From Chryseobacterium soldanellicola (GTDB taxonomy: Bacteria > Bacteroidota > Bacteroidia > Flavobacteriales > Weeksellaceae), in contig NZ_FNKL01000002.1 in the NCBI RefSeq assembly GCF_900100115.1, positions 868,001 through 932,000 of the forward strand: a DNA stretch of 64,000 bases. Reading direction: 5' to 3'. Under the pieces are notes generated by a model. The model saw only the letters and a program-made list of their open reading frames with translations, was not told where the DNA came from and searched no databases. The stretch's first letter is position 1. Each line of letters starts with the position of its first letter. The translations under genes and the position numbers were made by a program. Positions 9,323-19,000 of the stretch are shown here, in pieces.

Positions 9323-10054
9323 TTATTTTTTGCAAATGATGATTTTTTCGTCCTTTTTTAAACCAAAATAAATGTCTGCTTCAAATGTTTTAATCTCAGT
9401 CTGAAAAGCTGCTTCTTTTAACCTTTTTTCCAATTCCGAAGCAGAATAGATCCTCACATGATCTTCCTGTCCGAAATGTTTTAATCTTTCCTCAGGCGAA
9501 ATGATTGTGTAGTCTTCATAAGCTTCACCTTCTTTAAAAGGAGTTTGAATAAGCAGTGTTCCGCCTTTTTTCAGGACTCTGTAGAGCTCTTTCATTGCCT
9601 GTTTATCTTCTACAATATGCTCCAGTATATGATAGCAGATGATAAGGTCAAATTTATTGTCTTCCGTATCAATATTTGTAATGTCGTAATGATAATCTGA
9701 TAAAAAAGCATCTTCAAAATCAGTAGGAAAGTAAAGAAAATCTTTTCTTTTTTTCAGTTTTCTGTACAAAATTCGGGATGGGGAAAAATCCAGAACAAGA
9801 AAACCTAGTTTTAAAAATTCTTTCTCCAACAGCATATAAAGTCTTCTGGTTCTTGAAAGGCTGCCACATATGGGACAAATAGTGTCTTGATTATTGAGTT
9901 TGGCGAAATGCTTTAATTTTGTCTTACAAATATTGCATTCGTGATTTTTTCCCTTATAAAGCGGAATTAAAAGTCTTCTAAATCTTTCTTCATTTTCAAC
10001 AAGAATTGTATTCGGAACAATATTTTTGACGATGGATTTTAATAAGTTATACAT
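9323..10054 (-). CDS. Class I SAM-dependent methyltransferase with N-terminal zinc ribbon
   Basis: 243 residues. Two CxxC pairs (C40/C43 and C60/C63) form a zinc-ribbon-like module. A Methyltransferase_11-type domain follows, with FDLIICYHILEH (about 135-146) and a C-terminal strand region KKGGTLLIQTPF. The SAM-binding motif I is atypical (VLDFSPSR rather than a Gly-rich loop). Similar proteins often lie among surface-polysaccharide genes, but the substrate is unknown. It converges with the Fe-S operon. An exact TAnnTTTG on the minus strand (10092-10099) could be its promoter. Confidence 0.75.
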   Translation of the reverse strand: MYNLLKSIVKNIVPNTILVENEERFRRLLIPLYKGKNHECNICKTKLKHFAKLNNQDTICPICGSLSRTRRLYMLLEKEFLKLGFLVLDFSPSRILYRKLKKRKDFLYFPTDFEDAFLSDYHYDITNIDTEDNKFDLIICYHILEHIVEDKQAMKELYRVLKKGGTLLIQTPFKEGEAYEDYTIISPEERLKHFGQEDHVRIYSASELEKRLKEAAFQTEIKTFEADIYFGLKKDEKIIICKK

Positions 10055-10448
10055 ACTTTAATTTTAATTCTTGTCTTAAGATTAGAATGACCAAAAATAT
10101 TATATTTTTCTAAAAATTCTATTGAATTATTTATTTTATTTCAAAATAAGTAAATAAGAATCTTTTAAAGAAGTTTATCATTAAATTTTTAACAGAAACA
10201 ATTTATTTTGATGTAAAATTTATTTCTGTATTGCATAGCATTGGATTTGTATTTATCTATAAATCAATAAATTATAAGTGATTATTTTTTAAAAATTGAT
10301 TATTTTTTTTAAATTTGTGAAATTAAAAAACACAGATGAATAAAATCGATTCATATGGAACATTTTCTATATGTTCTATAATTACAAACGTTGCACTAAA
10401 TGTTCATTCTTTTTGTTCTCATAATAACTATGAAATAATTTTAATTGT
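10055..10448. other. AT-rich divergent intergenic region
   Basis: About 390 bp of very AT-rich sequence between divergent methyltransferase genes. It holds a -7-like element for each direction (minus strand 10092-10099 and plus strand 10310-10317, TAAATTTG) and a short open frame (10336-10455) treated separately. I see nothing else in it. Confidence 0.5.
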
Positions 10449-10455
10449 ATGCTGA
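10336..10455 (+). CDS. Possible 39-residue leader ORF or glycosyltransferase remnant
   Basis: An ATG 19 bp after a TAAATTTG -7 element opens a 39-codon frame. Its stop TGA overlaps the ATG of the next gene (ATGCTGA), an arrangement typical of translational coupling. The peptide (start MNKIDSYGTFSICSIIT, later NNYEIILIV) faintly resembles the N-terminus of a GT2 glycosyltransferase, so it may be a decayed gene. Translation is unproven. Confidence 0.25.
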   Translation: MNKIDSYGTFSICSIITNVALNVHSFCSHNNYEIILIVC

Positions 10456-11249
10456 AAAATTATATATCCAATTTGCTAAGAAAGCTTGGAGTAATACACT
10501 TTATAGATGATTTAAGGTTTTATAAACAAAAAATTCAAAACAAGAAACAAAACGATCTTTTTAAGCAAAAACATACAACGGTAAAGCTACCACCTGACTA
10601 TTTGATATATGAAGCTTTTCAGTTACGCTATGACAGCTATTATTACGGAGGGAAGCTTACCGCTGAGTGGATATTAGATTATTGCAGCAAATATAAGACA
10701 CTGGAGAATTTGAAAATCTTAGACTGGGGTTGTGGTCCTGCTAGAGTTATAAGACATATTCCTGATCTGATTGATCTATCAAATGAAGTGTACGGAACTG
10801 ATTATAATGCTCTTAGTATTGAATGGTGCCAAAAAAACTTAGCAAATATAGAATTTTCTGTTAATGATATTAATCCTCCTTTGCAATATAAGAATGAGCA
10901 ATTTGATATTATTTACGGAATTTCAATATTTACTCATTTATCAGAAGAATTACACTATCAATGGATAGATGAGCTGTATAGAGTTCTTAATATCGGAGGT
11001 ATTTTATTATTATCCATGCAAGGAGATAATTTTAGAGTAAAATTGACTGATCATGAAAGAGAGAGTTTCGATAATGGATCTTTAGTGGTAAGAGGAAATG
11101 TAAAAGATGGGCATAGGGTTTTCTCAGCATTTCATCCAACAGCATTTATGAAAAAAATATTTAAAAATTTTACCATACTTGAGCATGTTGTTAGAAAACC
11201 GGAAGGGATGTCAACAATACCTCAGGATTTATGGATTATTCAAAAATAA
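10449..11249 (+). CDS. Class I SAM-dependent methyltransferase
   Basis: 266 residues with a short amphipathic N-terminus and a canonical Rossmann methyltransferase core. Motif I is LKILDWGCGPARV (about 88-100). The acidic residue of strand 2 is in VYGTDYN. Motif IV is FDIIYGISIFTHL, with a following LNIGGILLLSMQG segment. Substrate unknown; the family includes enzymes acting on sugars, lipids and small molecules. Codon use and AT content resemble the accessory region that follows. A 31-bp gap separates it from the stalk-protein gene, so cotranscription is possible. Confidence 0.8.
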   Translation: MLKNYISNLLRKLGVIHFIDDLRFYKQKIQNKKQNDLFKQKHTTVKLPPDYLIYEAFQLRYDSYYYGGKLTAEWILDYCSKYKTLENLKILDWGCGPARVIRHIPDLIDLSNEVYGTDYNALSIEWCQKNLANIEFSVNDINPPLQYKNEQFDIIYGISIFTHLSEELHYQWIDELYRVLNIGGILLLSMQGDNFRVKLTDHERESFDNGSLVVRGNVKDGHRVFSAFHPTAFMKKIFKNFTILEHVVRKPEGMSTIPQDLWIIQK

Positions 11250-11280
11250 CAAGATATAATATAAAGTATAAAAACATAAA

Positions 11281-12504
11281 ATGAAAAAAAAATTTTTACT
11301 CTTAGCTATTTTAAGCAGCATTTCTATCTGTGCACAAACTTGGAACTTAAGTGGAAATTCCGGAACAAATCCTTCCACAAACTTTTTGGGAACAACTGAT
11401 AACCAACCTCTAGTTTTTAAAATTAATAATATAGAGAAACTCAGAATTACTGAAGGAAATAGATTCATACCTCAAGGGATAACGGGAACAGGTAATATTT
11501 GGGATAAAAACCTTTTTTTTGGAGGTGGTGTTGAAGGTACTACTACTGGTAATACAGTTTTTGGATTAGGATCATTGACATTAAACACGACAGGAAATGG
11601 CAATACAGCATTTGGTAATAATGTTTTGAGTGCAAACACTACGGGTACTAGTAACACGGGTGTTGGGCTTAATGCTTTGATTAGCAATACATCAGGTATT
11701 CAAAATGTTGCTATAGGACAAAGCGGTTTGAATAGACTGACTACTGGAAATCTTAATACTGCTTTAGGATTTAATACTTTATATGGAGGAGGAGCATCAA
11801 CAATTACAGGGGATAATAATACAGGGATCGGAGGACAGGCTTTACAGGGATTATGGGTGGGTGCGTCTAATAATACTGTTCTTGGAGCAAAATCATTTCT
11901 AATGCTGAGAACTGGAAATAATAATATTGCAATTGGATATAATAATGCTGCATCTTCAGAAATAGCCAACGCTAATAATAATATTTATATCGGAAATAAT
12001 ATACAGCCCGTAAGTGCGACTCCAAATAATGAGCTTAATATTGGCAACTGGATTGTTGGCAATAATGGAACGATAGGGATTGGTTCGTTCTCTACTGTGC
12101 TTCCTGCAAACGGAATTGGGCAAGACGGTGAAAAATATAAGCTATTTGTAAAAGACGGGATTAAAACAGAGAGAGTAAAAGTTGATGTTCCTTCTACTAA
12201 TGGATGGGCCGACTATGTTTTCGTGAAAGGTTACAAACTTAATTCCCTGGAAGAAATAGAAAAGCATATCCAAGAAAAGGGACACCTGCCTAATATTCCA
12301 TCTGCTGATGAAGTTGTAAAGAATGGAATAAACCTTGGAGAAATGGATGCGAAATTACTTGAGAAAATAGAAGAGCTTACCCTTTATTCTATTGACCAAA
12401 ATAAGCAAATTAAGTCTCAGGGAGAACAGCTTAAGCAACAGACAGAGGAGCTTAAGGAATTGAAAAATCAAATTCAACATCTTCTTATTTCCACAAAAAA
12501 ATAA
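11281..12504 (+). CDS. Secreted YadA-head-like repeat protein with coiled-coil end
   Basis: 407 residues with a signal peptide (about 1-19, ending CAQ). Imperfect repeats rich in TGN, NTAFG, GLNAL and NVAIG from about residue 80 to 240 resemble the YadA-head/trimeric-adhesin or tail-fibre left-handed beta-roll. The end has a WADYVFxxxYKLxSLEEIEKHI segment common in Bacteroidota surface fibres and an intramolecular-chaperone or coiled-coil tail (about 360-407; QSQGEQL-type heptads). It probably forms a trimeric fibre outside the cell. It lies upstream of the T9SS-tagged protein and the RHS toxin, suggesting a shared surface-display or delivery role, which is inference. Confidence 0.75.
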   Translation: MKKKFLLLAILSSISICAQTWNLSGNSGTNPSTNFLGTTDNQPLVFKINNIEKLRITEGNRFIPQGITGTGNIWDKNLFFGGGVEGTTTGNTVFGLGSLTLNTTGNGNTAFGNNVLSANTTGTSNTGVGLNALISNTSGIQNVAIGQSGLNRLTTGNLNTALGFNTLYGGGASTITGDNNTGIGGQALQGLWVGASNNTVLGAKSFLMLRTGNNNIAIGYNNAASSEIANANNNIYIGNNIQPVSATPNNELNIGNWIVGNNGTIGIGSFSTVLPANGIGQDGEKYKLFVKDGIKTERVKVDVPSTNGWADYVFVKGYKLNSLEEIEKHIQEKGHLPNIPSADEVVKNGINLGEMDAKLLEKIEELTLYSIDQNKQIKSQGEQLKQQTEELKELKNQIQHLLISTKK

Positions 12505-12567
12505 GCACAAATTAAATTGAAACCTTCAAGGTTACAGATGATCAATAAAAACAATAAAAAAGCAAAG

Positions 12568-13035
12568 ATGAAAACAAAATTACTATCTCTCTTTTCTTTA
12601 ATGATAGGATTTCTGGGGTTTTCTCAGACTGAAGTTTTTTTCAAGTATGATGAAGCCGGAAACCAAAGATACAGAGGCACCAACCCCGCGGGTAAAAATG
12701 CTGAAGAAACTCCTAAAACAGAAGTTAAAGCAGTGTCAGTAGTTCAATCTCAGCCAGCCTTTGATGAAAAAGCTTTTTGGAAAGAAATCAGATTATATCC
12801 GGTTCCGGTTAATGATTTTCTTACAATTGACTGGACTGAAAAAGTTGACGGTCTTATAGAATCCGTTTCTCTGTATCAGCACAGTACGGTGCACTGGAAA
12901 TTCCAACAACAAAATATTCCGAGTCTTAACAGGCAGTTAAAAATTAATATGACCGGCTATGAATGGGGTGTTTATATTGTACGCTTTACTTTAAAAGACG
13001 GTAGAATTTTCAGCAAAAATATTACAAAAAGATAG
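12568..13035 (+). CDS. Small secreted protein with YD motif and T9SS type A sorting domain
   Basis: 155 residues from the ATG at 12568. The frame opens 17 codons earlier, but the later ATG directly starts a good signal peptide (MKTKLLSLFSLMIGFLGFSQ). The mature N-terminus has one RHS-like YD motif (KYDEAGNQRYRG). The C-terminal about 80 residues match the type IX secretion sorting domain: LYPVPVNDFLTI, GVYIVRFTLKDG, and basic end KNITKR. It should cross the outer membrane via T9SS and may be surface-attached. It lies just before the RHS gene, whose own end carries a toxin tip instead of this signal, so it may be an accessory or anchor for that protein. Confidence 0.75.
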   Translation: MKTKLLSLFSLMIGFLGFSQTEVFFKYDEAGNQRYRGTNPAGKNAEETPKTEVKAVSVVQSQPAFDEKAFWKEIRLYPVPVNDFLTIDWTEKVDGLIESVSLYQHSTVHWKFQQQNIPSLNRQLKINMTGYEWGVYIVRFTLKDGRIFSKNITKR

Positions 13036-13084
13036 TAGTTCATTTATCCAACTATCAATAATCAATCTTTATTAAAACACAAAT

Positions 13085-16000
13085 ATGAAATTTATTTCAT
13101 CATTTATACTATCTGTATGCTCGGTATTGAGCTTTTCACAGACTATACTGTATCAGGCAGAAAGTGCCTCTCGTACCGTTCAGGATCCACAATCCGTAAT
13201 TTTTACGACAGGATTTCAGGCTTCATCTACTGTTTCTAATCCCTTTTTGGCAAAGATCGGTCCTGCTACGGAAAACCCAGGCGGAGGTCCTTCAGATTCT
13301 CAGGCGGGAGCTAATAATCCTTCGGGAACAACGGCTCCTACAGGCCAGAGTTTCCATGATACGAAGGGAAATATTGATGTTAATGGAGCCGGACAGCTTC
13401 AGTTTACTTTACCTATTGCTTTACCGCCAGGAGTAAAAAGTGTAGCCCCTCAAATTAATCTTGTTTACACAAGTGGCACAGGAAACGGGATAGCCGGATA
13501 TGGCTGGAATCTTTCGGGAATCACAGCTATTTCACGAGTTGGAAAGAATATAGAAAAAGATGGTGAGCTTAAAGGAGTTCAGCTTGATTATTCGGATTAT
13601 TACAGTTTTAATGGTCAGAGACTGATATTAAAATCAGGAGAATATGGGAAAGATGGAGCTGAGTACATGACAGAAAAGTATTCTAGTGTTAAAATTAAAT
13701 CTATTGGCTCAGTAACTGGACAAACGTGGCAAGGCCCTGAATACTGGGAAGTGACATTTGAAGACGGTTCTCAGGCTTGGTACGGTGCTACTACTTCTGG
13801 CAATAGTACAGCAAGAACACCCATAGAATATAATATTGTAAAGTGGAAAGATACACAGGGTAATTATATTTCGTATAATTATTCACAAGCAGCTTCTGCT
13901 AATGTTGCTGTAATTTCTTCTATAGAATGGGGAGGAAATGACGTATTAGGGAAGGGGAATTTTAATGTAATTGAGTTTACTTATTTTAATGACAGAAAAT
14001 TAAATGAAAGAAACTATTTAAGAGGAATTGAATTTATTCAGAATAAATTACTTCATGAAGTTGCTGTAAAAACTAATGGGAATCAATTTAAAAGATATGC
14101 TGTAGAATATATTGATAATGGGACTAGCTATCAATTTGCCAATAAAATTACAGAATATAATGCTGCTAACGAGCCTGCCAATCCTATAATTGTAGAGTAT
14201 GAGCCTGGACAAACAGGTAATGAAGAGACTACAAAAGAAAATAATATTGCAACTACCAATACAAAGAGATATGGAGATTTTGATATGGATGGCATTACCG
14301 ATTATCTTGAGTATATCCCTACTCCAGGAACTTCAGGTTCTACACAAGTAGGAGTTATAAATTTTAAGAGTTCAGTCTATAAAGATGTTCCAACCATGCC
14401 ATTGCAATATGAGCTTAATAGATTCACCGCAACTGAATTTGCTAAAGCTACAGCCATAACCTTTAAAAAAAAGGGTTATGTAAAAAATAAAGTAGGAATC
14501 GTTATTCCTCACAAGGTAGCTACGGCAGATCCTAAAAAGCCAAATTATGAGTTACTGGTGTATTCTGTAGATATTTCAAATTTTAAATTTAGCTTTGAAT
14601 ATTCAAAACTAATTCTTTATGCTACATATACCCCTGGCGGAGAATTAAGTGGCGGTACTGAATGTACAGAATTACTACCAATGAGTGTAAACTATTTGGA
14701 AAGTTATGACTACGACGGGGATGGTATTTCAGAGCTGATGATAGGTTTCAGCAAAACAAACCGCTGTACAAGTGTGCCATATTCTAATAAAATACCTCAT
14801 CTTAATGATGATAAGATAGAATCTATTGACTCTCCCTTACCTCTTTTACAACCCCGAATTAACTCCGAGAATGTTGAGTATGGAGATGATATTCTTGCAA
14901 GTCTGGAATTAGAAAATTCTCAAAATAAAATATTGCCGCCTGATGGAGGAGGTGGTACAATAGATAATTTCACATATTATTCATCATTTTTGATGGGTAT
15001 CGATGAAACTATAGATATTAGTAACAGTATTTATAAATACGATGAAGGACTAAATATTAATAATTCAGGAGATAATAATAAAAATAATCGCTTTGCTGAT
15101 TTGAATGGAGATGGCATACAGGATATTATCAAGATAAAGCCAGACGGTACTATTGCAGATGTCTATAATTTTCGTAAACAATCTGCTGGAAATTATATAA
15201 AGACAAGTATTGGAAACTTTTCAGGACAAGTGCTCGGAGGTGTTTCTTCAGGAGCTTTATATGGAGATTTCAATGGAGACAGCAAAATGGATATTTTGGT
15301 TCCTCAAGCCAATAAATCTTATAATTGGAATTTATATACTTCAGACGGCAAAAAGCTCAATCAATCCTCCATTAATAACTTTATTTATTATAGTTCAGGA
15401 TCTGAAGTATTGATGGAAAGCAGTCATAATGTCTGGGAAGCGGGTGGGGGATGTTCATATTCGGAGAGCAGGTATTTTCAATACAATGTTGCAGATATGG
15501 ATGCAGATGGTAAATCAGATATTATTGTCAGCTATATTTTTATCAATAATCACGAATGGTCTGCCCATCATGATGAGGAGAAAACTGTTTTGCGGACCTT
15601 TGTTTATTCAGTTAATAAAACCACAGCAGATGCTACTGCAAATTTTGCTAAGAAATTTTTATCAAGCGGGGGAGGGGATTATAATGTTAGTTTATTGGAT
15701 TCACCTATCCAGACAAACGGAAATTTAAATTTTTACAGAGTAAGAGATTGGAGAAGAGAATATGCTCAAAAAGTTATTCCTTTCGGAACTCTGAATTTAA
15801 ACCGAACTAATCAACAAATTATATCTATTGGAAAACCTGATGACTGTTCGGGAGTAAATGGTTGTGCTTATAATTATGTTACCCAATATGGATATCCTTA
15901 TATTCCTACTTTAGCAAGAGCTAAATTTATTAAACAAGGAGGGATTACAACAGAAGTTTCTTATCAAGAACTTAATTCTAAAACTGATACCAATTTTTAT

Positions 16001-19000
16001 AAAGCAATTAAAAAAGAACTATATCCTTACTTTGAACTAGAACAAATTCCTCTATCAGTAGCAGTATCAAGGCTTAAGCAAAATATACCTAATGGCACAT
16101 TGATTCAGGATTTCAGATACAGAGGTTTTATTAGTCATTTAACAGGGAAAGGTATGATAGGTTTTCGTCAAGCAGCCCGTTCTTCATGGTATGCTGAAGG
16201 TTTTGAAAACACTAAAATTTGGTCAGGAGCAGAGATTGATCCTCAAAATGATGCAATGCCTGTTAAAGAATGGTCCATCAGAACCAATAACGAGAATCTA
16301 ATTTTCCCGGGTGATATTTCAGAGAATAATACCCAGTTATTGAGTTTTAAATCTACCAATTACCAAAAGGATAAATTATTGAACGGTCAAGTGGTCACTA
16401 CTGTTGCTGATATTGATAAGCCGAAAGTTATTACAGCAATTCTTCCTAAAAGTATAAAAACCAAAGATTTTTTAACAGGTGTCTTTACAACGGGAAATAT
16501 TACTTATGGAGATTATTATCTTCCAGTACAAAGTGTTTCCAATGTCAATAATGGATATGCAATAACAACATCCACCTTTGAATACATTCACAACCCATCG
16601 GGAACAGGCTCAGATTATTTTATAGGCCGTCCGAAGACCAAAACCGACGCAGTACAGGCTTATGGAGATTCCAAATCTGCAAAAGAAGAATATGCTTATG
16701 AAAATAATCTTTTAAAAACATTAAAAACCTGGAACAGAGATAATTCGGGTTATTTGCAGGAAACGTATGGCTATGACGGTTTTGGAAATGTAACCCAGAA
16801 AACGATCAGTAATAATGTAGATTCCCAAACCCAAAACACAACAGCCGAGTATGATACAAAAGGAAGATTTGTCATTAAAAAGACAGACAATTTAGGATTA
16901 CAAAATAATATAACGTATAACGATTGGGGGCAAATATTAACTCAAACTGATCCCTTAGGTAACACATTAACCAATACGTATGATAATTGGGGTAAGCTCC
17001 TGAAATCTAAGACCAATTTGGAAGGAACAACTACCTATACTTATGAAAAAGACAATAACTCTAATGTCATTGTTACCCAGTATGATGCAGACGGTGATGT
17101 TTCGAGGAAATACACCAATATATTGGGTCAGGATTATAAATCTTCTACTAAGGCCTTCGGACAGGGACAATTTATATCCCAAGAAGTCCAATACGATCTA
17201 CTGGGAAGAAAGCTCAAAGAATCTGAACCTTATTTTGAAGGACAAAGTGCCAGCCAATGGAATGTTATAGCCTATGATGATTCCGTATTTCCAACTAAAC
17301 TAAACGCGACTTCATTTAATGGGAAACAAATGGAAACTTCTGTTTCCGGTTTAACGACTACCGTAAAAGAGCTCAATGGCTATAACCGGACCAATTCCAA
17401 AACCACCGATGTATTAGGAAATGTACTTTCTTCAAATGATAAGGGAGGAACAATTCAGTTTACCTATAATGCTGCAGGAGAGCAGATCAAAGCACAGTAT
17501 GCAGAAAATATTGTCACTACAAAATATGATTCATGGGGCAGAAAATCAGAATTCAATGATCCTTCAAATGGAACATATAAATATGAATATGATGGATTCG
17601 GACAACCGAAGAAGATCATCAGCCCGAAAGGAACTAAAGAGTACATTTACAATAGTTTAGGCCAGCTCATCTCTCATACAGAACTTTCTACTACAGATGG
17701 CGGCCAGGCAACCAATAAAACGATTTCTTACTCTTACGATGATAAAGGGCGGGTAATTTCCAAATCCGGAACTTCCAAAGGGAAAGCCTATAGTTCTAGC
17801 GTGGTCTATGATCCTCAGGGACGAGTGCTATCCTCCTCAGAAAATAGCAACGGAAAATACTTTATGCAGAAAGGAATCACCTATGATGATAAAGCAAGGG
17901 TAATTTCTTACGAAAAACAATTATATTCTTCGGGAACTTTAACCAAAGTTCAGATAGAGAACGTTTATAGTGCATGGAATGGGGAATTATATCAGGTTAA
18001 GGATAAAGTAACAGGCAAGAGTCTCTGGGAACTTAAAGAGACCAATGCCAAAGGTCAGGTCTTAAAGGCTAAACTAGGAGCAGCGGAGGTAAACAACAAC
18101 TACGATGCCAGTGGTTTTTTAACGAATGTCAACCATTCCTCTTCCGTAAAGCCCTCTATTCTGCAACTTTCTTATTCATTCAATGCAATTAAGAATGAAT
18201 TAAATAGCCGAACAACCGGAGGTGATTTCAATATCGTAGAGTCATTTGATTATGATGATAACAACCGATTGGTGAACTGGACAAATCCTGTTACAGGTAT
18301 AAAACCATCCACCAACAGAAATGTTTACGATGTTAAAGGAAGAATCATGGAGAATGATCAGGTGGGAACAATGAAGTATGAAAACTCCGCTAAGATCTAC
18401 CAGCCAACAGGAATGACCCTAAATGCAGCAGGAACGCAGAATTACAACAATGATCTGATCCAGACTATTGTTTATAATGAAAACAATGATCCTGTGTTTA
18501 TAGACGGAATGAAAGGTGACGTTGCTTTTCAATACGGTTTGACAAGCATGAGGCAGAGAGTGACTTACGGTGGTAATTTCAGTGTTGACGGAGATGGTAA
18601 ATTCACCAAGTTCTACAGTGAAGACGGAAGTTTTGAAGTCGTAAAAGATAATGTTACAGGCAAAGAAAAACACGTCCTTTACATTGGAGGAAGTCCATAT
18701 GAAAGCAATATCGTTTATCTTAAAAATTATGATGAATCTACAGGTTCTTACAAATTCCTGCATAAAGATTATATCGGAAGTATCTTAGCCATTAGTGATG
18801 AAGCCGGAAACAAACTGGAACAGAGACATTTTGACGCATGGGGTAATTTTACCCATTTGCAAATTGGAAATGGCGCCATTATTACGGATAAAAATATAAT
18901 CGATACTACTTCGTTATTAGTAGAAAGAGGCTATACCAGTCATGAGCATTTTGCAGAAGTGGGCATCATCCACATGAATGGTAGATTGTATGATCCATTG

